Below, piece after piece: positions 50,529 through 59,485 of a DNA stretch of 64,000 nucleotides. Both the position numbers and the translations under genes were made by a program. The stretch comes from UBA4421 sp028228615 (GTDB taxonomy: Bacteria; Pseudomonadota; Gammaproteobacteria; Pseudomonadales; Azotimanducaceae). The notes below the pieces were generated by a model that saw only the letters and a program-made list of their open reading frames with translations, made no database searches and was not told where the DNA came from. Location: NCBI GenBank assembly GCA_028228615.1, contig JAOJBS010000001.1, forward strand, positions 1 through 64,000. The letters run 5' to 3'. Each line of letters begins with the position of its first letter. Within the stretch, counting starts at the first letter, position 1.

Positions 50529-53162
50529 CTAGAACAGATCTACCGCTCGAATGGTTTCAACCTCGCCGCCGCCCTGATTCGTGGACTGCGCTGCATTGGG
50601 TGCATTTTCAGTCAGGAATATCTCGGAAATGCCATTAGGGTTCGATGGTGAAACTGCCTCGCCTGTTTTAGGATCCACTTTTATGGTCACCACGCCTGCG
50701 GGTTGACTAGGCAAAATCTCGGGCACATCTACCAATGCTTCTTTCATAAAGTCTATCCAAATAGGCAGTGGAACATTAGAGCCGTAAGCATTGCTGCCTA
50801 ACGGATCTTGCCCCCTGAAGCCGACCCAAACACTGGCTACTAAGCTGCTGTTGAAGCCGTTGAACCAAGTGTCCGCGGCGTCGTTGGTGGTGCCCGTTTT
50901 GCCAGCGAGATCGTTACGCTTAAGCACAAGGGCGCGGCGTCCAGTGCCTCGCTTCACTACATCTCTAAGCATGGACTGCATAATGAAGGCGTTGCGTTCG
51001 TCTAATACCCGAGGCGCATACTTGGCTGGGGTCGCGGTTTGACCAATGCTTTTAACCAGATCTTCTAGCGAGTTGTTATCCATTAGCCAGTCAGTTGGGT
51101 CCGCTGCAAGCGACTGTCGCCTAGTAGCTGCAGTGTTGGCTGCAGGTTCTTCTTCCGCCGGGCAGTCGCGACAAACCTTTGGCGACTTATTGGCAAAGAC
51201 CACTTGGCCGTTTTGATTAACAATGCGGTCTATGATTTGCGGTTCTACAAGATAGCCGCCGTTAGCGAGCACAGCGTAGGCCTTGGCCATATCTAAGGGT
51301 GCAACCGTCATGGTGCCGCCGCCGATGGCCAGTTGTGTGTTGCGCGGGAACGAAGTGGTGTCAAAACCAAAACGCTTTACATGGTTGAGCACTTTGCCGG
51401 CGCCAACGCGCAGTAGTACGCGCATAGAAACCAAGTTAATAGATCGGTACAGTGCCTCGCGCAACCGTGTTGGTCCGTTATAGCGATTGTTGTCGTTGTC
51501 GGGCCGATACTGAGATTCCAAATTCTTGTCGTCAAAAACCAGCGGTGCATCAAGGAAGATATCCGCTGGGGTAACGCCGTTGGCTATTGCCGTTGAGTAC
51601 AAGAAGGGTTTAAAGCCAGAACCCGGTTGCCGCGTGGACTGCAACGCATAGTTATACTGATTGCGGTAAAAGTCGTAGCCGCCCACCATGGCTTTAACAT
51701 CGCCGCTCTCCGGATCTAGCGAGACCAGCGCACCTTGTATTTCTGGTAGCTGTGCCAGTTGCCACGATGCTTGTTTGGTTTTATCGGAAAACCGCTTTTG
51801 CAGGCGAATGATGTCGCCTACTGCGACTACATGACCAATAGAAGTGAGCGGTGGCCCTCGACGATCTACGTCAACATACGCTCTAGCCCATAGGGAGTTG
51901 AGCCGTGTAATAGAGTGTGCTTGCCCGTCTAACGTATAAGCTATGGCTTCTTGCTCACCCACTTGGGTGACAATTGCTGGCACCATGTCGGTAAAAATCT
52001 TTATGTCTTGCAGCGGTACCAAAATTTCTTCGTTGATCGGCTGTACAAATTCGTTTTGAAAGCCATTGGAATTTGCCTCCAGCTCTTGCGCAAGGGTTGT
52101 ATTTTCTGTGGCTGCAAATTGAGCATTGATCAAATTGATGACTTCATCGGATGCCACCGCTTCAGGTCCACGGTAACCGTGATCTCGATCATACTTTTCC
52201 AGCCCCTTGCGCATGGCCGCAACGCCTGCAGCCTGCATACTCGCATCTAAGGTGGTGTAAATTTCATACCCACCTGTGTACAAATCTGCAAATTGTCCCT
52301 GCACTTGCTGACGTGCCCATTCAGCGGCATAGGGGCTGGGTAAGTCTAGGGTGCGAGCGTAAACCTGAGCGCTCAGCGGCGTTTTCACAGCTTGGTCGTA
52401 CTCAGCCCGAGTGATTGAGTTTTGACTCAGCATGCGCCCCAATACTTGATTGCGCCGGCGCAGTGCCCAAGTGGGGCCATTAATTGGGTTGCCAGCTTCA
52501 GGCCTTTGCGGAATACCGGCCAGCATTGCCAACTGCTCTAACTTAAGGTCTTTGAGTGATTTGCCGTAGTAGGTGAGCGCCGCTGCTTCTGCGCCGTATG
52601 CCCTTTTACCAAAGGGCACAATGTTGATGTACAGCTCCAAAATTTCGTCTTTGCTCAGCTCTTGCTCAATCTTCAATGCCAAAAGCATTTCTTTGAACTT
52701 TCTGAGGAACTTGCGCTCAAGGGTAAAAGACACATTGCGAGCGAGCTGCATGGTAATGGTGCTGGCGCCACCGGCTTTACCACCAGTAGGTGCAACCATG
52801 CTGTCAATTAGCTGAAAAATATCGTTGGTTAGAGAAATGTAGTCTATGCCGTTATGGTCATAGAAACGTTTGTCTTCGGTGTCCAAAATGGCATTAATAA
52901 ATTGTGGCGGCACATCCTCTATAGAAATAGGTATGAGTCGGCGCTCGCCAAACTCGCCTATCAGCTCGCCGCCGCTGGCATAAATGCGCAAAGGCGTTTG
53001 CAATTTAACGTTGCGAAAAGTCTCCGCTTTGGGGATTTGCGGGTCTAGGTAGATGTAAATACCCGCCAAACCAATTCCTACCGCGCACAGTGAACTCACG
53101 CCTAAGTTGACTAGGGATAACAGAATTTTGCGTACTCGACTGGGCCGAGGAGAGGTTGCCAT
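50529..53162 (-). CDS. mrcA: Penicillin-binding protein 1A
   Basis: Bifunctional class A PBP that polymerises and cross-links peptidoglycan. An N-terminal membrane anchor (ILLSLVNLGVSSLCAVGIGL) is followed by the GT51 glycosyltransferase (LDTEDKRFYDHNGIDYISL, PFGKRAYGAEAAALTYYGKS), an OB-like insert, and the transpeptidase domain with SxxK in QPGSGFKPFLY, SxN in YRSINLVSM and KTGTT. Length of 877 residues fits PBP1A (also called ponA). It is divergent from the pil operon, as in Pseudomonas. Confidence 0.96.
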   Translation of the reverse strand: MATSPRPSRVRKILLSLVNLGVSSLCAVGIGLAGIYIYLDPQIPKAETFRNVKLQTPLRIYASGGELIGEFGERRLIPISIEDVPPQFINAILDTEDKRFYDHNGIDYISLTNDIFQLIDSMVAPTGGKAGGASTITMQLARNVSFTLERKFLRKFKEMLLALKIEQELSKDEILELYINIVPFGKRAYGAEAAALTYYGKSLKDLKLEQLAMLAGIPQRPEAGNPINGPTWALRRRNQVLGRMLSQNSITRAEYDQAVKTPLSAQVYARTLDLPSPYAAEWARQQVQGQFADLYTGGYEIYTTLDASMQAAGVAAMRKGLEKYDRDHGYRGPEAVASDEVINLINAQFAATENTTLAQELEANSNGFQNEFVQPINEEILVPLQDIKIFTDMVPAIVTQVGEQEAIAYTLDGQAHSITRLNSLWARAYVDVDRRGPPLTSIGHVVAVGDIIRLQKRFSDKTKQASWQLAQLPEIQGALVSLDPESGDVKAMVGGYDFYRNQYNYALQSTRQPGSGFKPFLYSTAIANGVTPADIFLDAPLVFDDKNLESQYRPDNDNNRYNGPTRLREALYRSINLVSMRVLLRVGAGKVLNHVKRFGFDTTSFPRNTQLAIGGGTMTVAPLDMAKAYAVLANGGYLVEPQIIDRIVNQNGQVVFANKSPKVCRDCPAEEEPAANTAATRRQSLAADPTDWLMDNNSLEDLVKSIGQTATPAKYAPRVLDERNAFIMQSMLRDVVKRGTGRRALVLKRNDLAGKTGTTNDAADTWFNGFNSSLVASVWVGFRGQDPLGSNAYGSNVPLPIWIDFMKEALVDVPEILPSQPAGVVTIKVDPKTGEAVSPSNPNGISEIFLTENAPNAAQSTNQGGGEVETIRAVDLF

Positions 53163-53426
53163 GATGATATTCGATAAGGTTTTTCGCAGAGCTGTTTAAT
53201 CATAACCAACCCTATGCAGGTAGCAACAGTCGCGGGCCATTCTTTGTGCAAATGGGCTTGTTTGGAGGCGGCAAAAACCCTAACCGTCGGAGGTTATTAC
53301 TCACGTGTTTTGCCGTCATTGCAATGGGTATTACGGGGTAGATATTCGAAACTACATTTTTCCGGTGCGTGCGGCCTTCAAATAATCACCAGCTTGCGCA
53401 TTCCTATTCATGATGGACAACATTAA

Positions 53427-54992
53427 GTGCGAGAGGCGGTAATTCATTCTGTGCTGACATTTCTAATTAACCATTTTTTCTCGTTTGCGGCGCTTGTGGC
53501 ACGCAGTTTTGAGGCTTTTTTGAGGCTCCTCTTTTCGGGTGGGCAACAATCGCGCTCTAAGGTCGGCATTGATATTACCGACAAAAGCATATGCTTGGTT
53601 GAATTGTCTTGGCAGCGCTTTTCACCCTTTCGTTGTGGGGTGTGTTTGCACCTCCCATATAAAGGTGTTTGTGCGTGCAGAAATAGGCTGAACGGGCTTT
53701 GCCTTAAATGGACAGGTCACTATATGAACCCACTGATGCTTATCCCCCAATCCAAGGCACCAGCGTCGGGGTTTTGGCAAATTGCATCACTACTACATAT
53801 TCCGCTTGCGCAGGGGTTAGTGCTCAATGGCGAGGTTGCCCAGCAAGACAAGTTAGCTCACGCCATGGCCGCAGTTGTGCAGCAGGCCAAAGGCGCTGTG
53901 AAAGAAGTGGCTTTGTCTGTGGATGCACATCTAGTTTTTCAAATTCCGCTTGGGCCTGTGGCGCATTACTTTGGTGCTCGCTGAGCGCAGAATTTTGATT
54001 CGCTGCCAAAAAATCCGAGCACTTTCGTATTACAAGACGCCCAGGCCATTGAACTGACCCAGCAACTGATTAGCCAACAAGACATTGAGCTGCCTCTGCC
54101 AATCCATCAGGTATTTTTGATGTATGTGGTAGATGCTGACAACGGTGCCAATGAGGGTGGCGGAGTAAAGGCCAAGCCAAAAAATTTCGACCCAGATTCT
54201 GCAGCGCTGGTTTTAGTTGGATGTCCGCGCAAAGAGGTAAGCTCGAGGGAGCAGTTGCTTGCAAACGTACACCTCAAATTACATGTGCTTGAACCGCGCA
54301 CTAACGCTGCGCTAAGGGCAATTGGGTTAATGGACCCTCCATTAAGGCCGCGTCTATTGGGTCAAGTATGGGTTTGGATCAGTTTAGAAAATTCTCGCGC
54401 CACGGTTCAACTGGTGGACGGCATGCAAAGATTAGAGGGGCAAGCAGATCTAAGCACAGATTCACTGCAAACTTATTTGAATTACTGCATCGGTTGGGGG
54501 GGAAGTGCATTGCGAGACATTGTTGTGTCGTGGAGCGGAACGCCTCTGTCCGCGCCTCTGTCCGCGCCTCTGTCTGCGCCTCTGGAAGAGGGCGCGGTGG
54601 ACAAACAGTTTGAGCAGGCTGAGACAAATGGAGCGCTCAGAGCGATTGAAGAAATTGCCGTCCAGCTAGATATTTGCGTACACCTTATTAACCCTCTGCG
54701 CCCATCAGGCGGTTTCTCCGAGTATTCAAGGCTTGCTAGAGACGTGGCAAAAAAGTTTAGTGAAAGTGGACCTAGTAGGCCTCGTACTGGTGCGCCTTTA
54801 GCGGGCGAATCTGCCGTTGCTTTTGATGATAATTCTACCGCCAATGCAGCCGTTAATTCTATGCAACCAGATTGGTTGGTCGCGCTAGGTTTAGCTTGGG
54901 GCTTGATTGACAATCCTCGCCAACTAGATCTGGCAAATATGTGCACAGACATCACGCCGAAATCTTTGTCGACGGAAAACGTCAGTGTTTGA
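53427..54992 (+). pseudogene. pilM: pilM, interrupted by an in-frame TGA
   Basis: PilM is the actin-like cytosolic ring protein of the type IV pilus alignment complex and binds PilN. The frame starts at GTG 53427, shows VGIDITDKSICLVELSW (ATP-fold strand 1), stops at TGA 53982-53984, and continues in the same frame without another stop to 54992. The second part includes the family block ELTQQLISQQDIELPLPIHQ and ends with DWLVALGLAWGL. So the whole gene of about 521 codons is intact except for one opal codon. The N-terminus has an unusual hydrophobic extension (FLINHFFSFAALVA), and a SAPLSAPLSAPL repeat sits in the second half. It is nonfunctional, recoded, or a sequencing error. Confidence 0.8.
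54541..54585 (+). repeat. 12-bp tandem repeat inside pilM
   Basis: Nearly four copies of CGCCTCTGTCCG (third copy with one change), encoding SAPL repeats in the C-terminal half of PilM. In-frame units mean copy-number change alters the protein without shifting the frame. Confidence 0.85.
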
Positions 54993-55635
54993 AATAAACC
55001 TCGCACCTTGGCGTAAGTATCAGCGGCAGCGTACAGCACGTTTATTCCTGCTTTGGTTGGTTATGGGGTGGCTGGTTGTTTGGGCCTTAACCGCAATTGG
55101 CAGTTTATATTTGCAGCAAACTGTTAAACAACAATCTAGCCAAAGAGTGAGGCTAGAAGAGCGTATGGCCACGCATCAACACGCCATAGACGGGCTAGCA
55201 GCTGAGGTGCAATCAAAAAGTAAAATTCTGGAACATGCAGCCGAGCTTGAGATGCTATTGAATTCACGTTTTAGGGGGCATCAGATTTTACTTGTGCTTG
55301 CTCATTCCGCTCCTGCCAACGCGCGCTATGTGGAAGTTGATTTCGGTAGTGGCGGATTAACTGTAGTTGGCATTGCTGCGTCTAATCAGGCAGTGGCGCA
55401 GCTAATAGATGCTGTTTCAGAATCTTACTTGGCACTGCCTTTGCAATTGATCAGCGCTGAATCGACTAAGGACAAAGGATACGCGGGAGGCGTCTCCTCT
55501 GGTTCCCTTGCTCCTTCGGTGCCCAGTGTGTCCTCTGAGTATTCTAAGTTTGAAAATGCAGTAACACCCGTTCGCTTCCAAATTTATGGAGAAGCTGCGG
55601 CACCCAAAAACGATGGGTTAGAAAAGGCAATATGA
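54985..55635 (+). CDS. pilN: Type IV pilus assembly protein PilN
   Basis: Bitopic inner-membrane protein linking PilM to PilO. The N-terminal FEINLAPWRKYQ is the conserved PilM-binding peptide, followed by one membrane helix (LFLLWLVMGWLVVWALTAIG), a coiled coil and a ferredoxin-like periplasmic domain (VEVDFGSGGLTVVGIAASNQ). Length of 216 residues. The start is GTG overlapping the pilM stop by eight bases. The pilO gene's natural ATG overlaps its TGA stop. Confidence 0.88.
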   Translation: MFEINLAPWRKYQRQRTARLFLLWLVMGWLVVWALTAIGSLYLQQTVKQQSSQRVRLEERMATHQHAIDGLAAEVQSKSKILEHAAELEMLLNSRFRGHQILLVLAHSAPANARYVEVDFGSGGLTVVGIAASNQAVAQLIDAVSESYLALPLQLISAESTKDKGYAGGVSSGSLAPSVPSVSSEYSKFENAVTPVRFQIYGEAAAPKNDGLEKAI

Positions 55636-55707
55636 AAATTAGTCTCGATACTGCTTTTTTCTACAATTGCTTCAGCCACAAGTGACTATTTCCAACACGT
55701 TTCGTTT

Positions 55708-56388
55708 TTGTCCTTTCGTCAAAAAATACTGATCTTTTGCGTTTCTACTTTAGTCGCAGGCATTACGACTTATCCAGTATTGCTGCATAAGACCATTGCT
55801 GAAGAGGCGGGGCGTAAACCGTTAACGGAATTGCAGTTGGTAGAGTTGCGATTAGCCCGTGATCTTGAGGCGTCTCAGAGGAAGGTAGATAAACTCATTG
55901 GCGAGGTAGACGAGTACCAAGTTCAGTTGGCGCGCATTCCTCAAAAATATCAGGTCTCTGCAACGCTTGCATACTTAGGTACTTTGTCAGATTCTATCGC
56001 GCTTCAAATCAAGCGGATAAAACCCCAAACTGCAAAAGCTGCGCTATCCTCCAAGTCCTCCAGGCCTGCGAGATCTGGTGCTCACCGCAGAGGCAAGCCT
56101 GTCGCCGCCGCCCAGTTTTTGACCCAAGTGTTTGATTTAACGCTGCGTGGTGAATATCACCAATTCGTAGAATTCTTGCAGCAGTTGGTGCTGTCATCCC
56201 ACGTCGTCGTAGTTGAAGAAATGAAAATTACCGGTGACCAAACCAGTCCAATTCTTGAGGCGCGGTTTAGTTTGAAATTCTATTTTTTAAATGAGGAACA
56301 GGCTGACGAAATTCAAACGGCGATTTCGAATGAGACCTCATACGAGAAAAAGGCGTTTGACTCTATTCAAAAGAGCGGGCAATCGTAG
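55708..56388 (+). CDS. pilO: Type IV pilus assembly protein PilO (5' end frameshifted)
   Basis: PilO pairs with PilN in the periplasm. The readable frame has a membrane helix (ILIFCVSTLVAGITTYPVLL), a coiled coil and a periplasmic domain (FDLTLRGEYHQFVEFLQQL, VVVEEMKITGDQ). TTG 55708 has no ribosome site. The natural start is probably ATG 55632, overlapping the pilN stop (ATGA) with AAAAGG upstream, but that frame ends after 17 codons at 55683. Removing one T from the T6 run at 55655-55660 would join MKISLDTAF to the pilO frame with 25 extra residues. Thus pilO is probably frameshifted, phase-variable or misread. Confidence 0.78.
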   Translation: MSFRQKILIFCVSTLVAGITTYPVLLHKTIAEEAGRKPLTELQLVELRLARDLEASQRKVDKLIGEVDEYQVQLARIPQKYQVSATLAYLGTLSDSIALQIKRIKPQTAKAALSSKSSRPARSGAHRRGKPVAAAQFLTQVFDLTLRGEYHQFVEFLQQLVLSSHVVVVEEMKITGDQTSPILEARFSLKFYFLNEEQADEIQTAISNETSYEKKAFDSIQKSGQS

Positions 56389-56942
56389 TGATAACTTATC
56401 TGATGTATTTCGTGGCCATAAGCGCTTGCTTAGTTTTTACCTCAGTAGCCGTGCCTATTCACGTTAACGCCTCTGTAAAACTTGATTCGCCAAAAGACCG
56501 TCTGCGCAACCCGTTTGACTATGCGCTGCCAGCGCAAAATCCTCAATCCAGTAGTGATCAACTCCTAACAGCTAAGCTAGCGCAGCAACCATCGGCTCAA
56601 TTAGCAAACTGGCAAATTGCTGAGCTGATTTTGGTCGGCACCATTGCAAGGGCTGGCGTATTCCAAGGTCTGGTGAAAGATCCGCGCAATATGATCCATG
56701 TGATAAGCGCTGGCGACATTGTTACTAAGGCGAGGTTCAAAGTATTTGCGGTTAAGCCGGAAGCGGTTCTTCTTTTCTCAGATCCCTCTGAACTCTCCGA
56801 CTCCTCCCAGCAGCTCGAGCGCTCTAAATTCACTGGCCAAAAAAAGGCTCTTGAACAATCTAAGCAACCCGGAGACAGGCGCGACGCTTGGGTCAGTCTG
56901 AAGTTGAGGCCAGACGTGACGCCTTCCAAGGGGGAACATTGA
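56388..56942 (+). CDS. pilP: Type IV pilus assembly protein PilP
   Basis: Periplasmic, usually lipidated, link between the PilNO dimer and the PilQ secretin. The N-terminal segment ends in ISAC, a possible lipobox at Cys14. A disordered linker with DRLRNPFDYALP is followed by the homology region WQIAELILVGTIARAGVFQG, LVKDPRNMIHVISAGD. Length of 184 residues fits. The start is GTG overlapping the pilO stop by one base; it overlaps pilQ by one base (TGATG). Confidence 0.87.
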   Translation: MITYLMYFVAISACLVFTSVAVPIHVNASVKLDSPKDRLRNPFDYALPAQNPQSSSDQLLTAKLAQQPSAQLANWQIAELILVGTIARAGVFQGLVKDPRNMIHVISAGDIVTKARFKVFAVKPEAVLLFSDPSELSDSSQQLERSKFTGQKKALEQSKQPGDRRDAWVSLKLRPDVTPSKGEH

Positions 56943-58627
56943 TGAACCTAAATGCCTTAGAGAATGGTTTGATCGAATGCGTGATGCGAAAAAGCAAAGG
57001 GTTACACTATCCGCGCACTTTCATTTTTTTTCCGCGCTTCTTTCCTAGCCTCTTTCCAAGCCTCTCTTCACGGCGCTTCCCACGCCTTTTCTCAATCCTA
57101 CTCATAATCCTTATTCCGGCGTCGAATAATAGTTTCGCCCAGGAGACTAATAGCGCTCTTGGGTCCTCTGCAGTCGGTCTTGGTCCCTTGCTGAACGTTT
57201 CCCAGTTGAAAATAGTGGCTGCAACTCAACAAAGCGTACTTGCCAAAACGAGCACCCCTAAAACAGACGCGCCAACCCACGCTAACCCACAACAAGTTCG
57301 TTCAAATTCGCAGGGTTCTGACTTACTAGCTGTACAAACAGAGCTGCGCCAACAAAGCGGGCAGCCGCTTACCTTAGATTTTCAGGACATTGAAGTGCGT
57401 CGGGTGCTGCAGCTGTTGGCAGACCTGCGTGGCATTAACTTGGTGGTGAGTGAGAACGTCACCGGCAACCTGTCTTTGCGCTTAAAGGACATATTTTGGG
57501 AGGACGCGCTAGCAACCATATTGAAAGTAAAAAACTTGGGCCAGCAGCGCTACAACAACGTAATGATCATCGCGCCAGCTGGGGAATTGGCGGCCCAAGA
57601 AAAATTAGCCCTTGCTAACGAGCGCGGGGTAGAAACCTTGGCTCCCCTGCAAACTCAATTATTCCGGGTTCGTTATGGCGACGCCAAACGCATGTTAGCG
57701 CTGATTAACCTAGGCAAAAACAGCATGCTCTCCAAACGAGGCCATGGTGTGGTGGACGAGCGTACTAACGCGCTGATTGTTGTGGATATTGCGCCAAGGT
57801 TGGCGGCTATTGCCCAAGTAATTGAGAAGTTAGATATTCCGCTGCAGCAGGTGGTAATAGAAGCGCGCATAGTTACAGCAAGTAAGACCTTTAGCGAACA
57901 ACTTGGAGTGAGCTGGAATGTTCAAAGGCAAATCTTGGGTTCGCCCAGTGATCCTAGCGGTGATCCTTTGTCTACCAGCCAAGACACCACGTCTATTGCT
58001 GCGGGTTTGTCATTGCCCGTGGCTCAGGCGGGGAGTACTACTTTTTCTCTAGGTCTTTCTAGGCCCAACTACGCGATAGATGTCGAGCTTTCGGCGTTAG
58101 CCGCACAAGGCGATGCAGAAGTTCTAGCGCGCCCTCGCATTGTCACAACTGATAAGTCTCCGGCCCTCATAGAGTCCGGGGTAGAGATTCCGTTTCAGGA
58201 GGCCAGTAGTAGCGGGGCTACGTCTACCTCTTTTAAGGACGCTGTGCTGAGTTTGCGCGTAGTACCGCAGATCACCCCAGATCGGCGCATTATTATGCAG
58301 TTGAATGTGAAGCAAGATACCGTGGGGCAAATTTTTGACGGCATCCCCTCTATAAACACTAATGCCATAGAAACCCAAGTGCTGGTGGATGATGGACAAA
58401 CCCTGGTATTGGGCGGTATTTTTCAAGAGGACAAAAACAACGCCGAAACGAAAACGCCCTTACTTGCAGCCATTCCGCTAATAGGTCGACTATTTCGCCG
58501 CACGGTGCGACGCGAAGACAAACAAGAGCTACTGATATTCATTACCCCCACTATTCTCGCCGGACCTACAAGCGCACCGGCGCAAAAAAATACTACCCTC
58601 TTGGGGAACTCTAGCAGCAGGCCTTGA
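56942..58627 (+). CDS. pilQ: Type IV pilus secretin PilQ, short form without AMIN domains
   Basis: Outer-membrane channel for the pilus. After an odd, Phe/Arg/Ser-rich leader (FFPRFFPSLFPSLSSRRF) and a membrane stretch comes a linker, then the secretin N0 domain (LTLDFQDIEVRRVLQLLADL), N1 (QLFRVRYGDAKRMLALINLG, VVDERTNALIVVD) and the secretin core (DVELSALAAQGDAEVLARPR, VDDGQTLVLGGIFQED). About 561 residues versus roughly 700 in typical PilQ: the N-terminal AMIN repeats that bind peptidoglycan are missing. The ATG at 56942 follows a GGGGGA site. Last gene of pilMNOPQ. Confidence 0.9.
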   Translation: MNLNALENGLIECVMRKSKGLHYPRTFIFFPRFFPSLFPSLSSRRFPRLFSILLIILIPASNNSFAQETNSALGSSAVGLGPLLNVSQLKIVAATQQSVLAKTSTPKTDAPTHANPQQVRSNSQGSDLLAVQTELRQQSGQPLTLDFQDIEVRRVLQLLADLRGINLVVSENVTGNLSLRLKDIFWEDALATILKVKNLGQQRYNNVMIIAPAGELAAQEKLALANERGVETLAPLQTQLFRVRYGDAKRMLALINLGKNSMLSKRGHGVVDERTNALIVVDIAPRLAAIAQVIEKLDIPLQQVVIEARIVTASKTFSEQLGVSWNVQRQILGSPSDPSGDPLSTSQDTTSIAAGLSLPVAQAGSTTFSLGLSRPNYAIDVELSALAAQGDAEVLARPRIVTTDKSPALIESGVEIPFQEASSSGATSTSFKDAVLSLRVVPQITPDRRIIMQLNVKQDTVGQIFDGIPSINTNAIETQVLVDDGQTLVLGGIFQEDKNNAETKTPLLAAIPLIGRLFRRTVRREDKQELLIFITPTILAGPTSAPAQKNTTLLGNSSSRP

Positions 58628-58891
58628 AAGCTAGCTCCCAGTCGTATCCTAAGGTCGCCGACTCAGTACAAAGTTAATGCCTTATCGGAAGCAATTTGGC
58701 CTCGCGGATTTGCATACCTGGGGTACCGTTTTAGATTACAATTCCCGTATTCAAGACGAGGGCTACACTTGGCCCCGGAACTACCTTTCCAATGGGTTGG
58801 TGGGTTCCCGAGCAAATGACATTGCGCCACTCGTCTGCACATCGTAAAAATAAATAGGGGCTTTTTGCGGCCACGTAAACGCTGACAGTCT

Positions 58892-59410
58892 ATGAGTGAG
58901 CAAAATATATTTTTAGTCGGATTGATGGCTGTGGGTAAAAGCACAGTTGGCCGTCAATTAGCGGAAGCATTAGATCGGCCGTTTTTTGACTCAGATCATG
59001 AGATAGAAAAGCGGGCGGGCGCAGAAATTGCCTGGATCTTTGATGTTGAAGGCGAGGTGGGCTTTCGCGACCGCGAAGAACAAGTCATTGATGATCTGTC
59101 ACAGATGCAGGGCATTGTTATGGCCACTGGCGGCGGCGCAGTGCTGCGTGAAACAAACCGAAAAAACTTGGCGTCTCGCGGTACAGTTTTTCATTTAGAC
59201 AGTTCCTTAGAAAAACTCTACGCACGCACGCACAAAGATAAGAAGCGACCATTACTGCAATCGGCAGATCCCCGCAAGGTACTCAAAGATCTAAAGGAAA
59301 AACGCGCGCCGCTATATCAAGAAGTAGAGGATTACCGCATATCTACAGATCGCCAAAATGCGACAGCGGTGGTCCGTCAAATTATGCGCCACCTAGAAAA
59401 GCGCAAGTAG
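58892..59410 (+). CDS. aroK: Shikimate kinase
   Basis: Phosphorylates shikimate at O3 in chorismate synthesis. Walker A is FLVGLMAVGKSTVGRQLA (Leu and Ala-Val replace the usual GPMGAGKS), the substrate-binding Asp pair lies in FFDSDHEIEKRAG, and GGGAVLRETNR is the Walker B/shikimate motif. Length of 172 residues is standard. It lies 264 bases downstream of pilQ, in a stretch with no other gene, and 75 bases upstream of aroB. Confidence 0.95.
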   Translation: MSEQNIFLVGLMAVGKSTVGRQLAEALDRPFFDSDHEIEKRAGAEIAWIFDVEGEVGFRDREEQVIDDLSQMQGIVMATGGGAVLRETNRKNLASRGTVFHLDSSLEKLYARTHKDKKRPLLQSADPRKVLKDLKEKRAPLYQEVEDYRISTDRQNATAVVRQIMRHLEKRK

Positions 59411-59485
59411 AAAACTAGCAGCGGCAAAGCTAAATTAGAAACAATGCTTTGTTGTCCTGACAATTAAAAGGTCTGTAAAGAATTA

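Noticed and set aside
53982..53984. Selenocysteine at the pilM TGA
   Set aside because: No stem-loop resembling a bacterial SECIS is evident right after the TGA and PilM is not a redox enzyme; mutation or sequence error is simpler.
54482..55039. 185-codon - strand frame opposite the end of pilM
   Set aside because: Antisense of pilM; low complexity from the 12-bp repeat.
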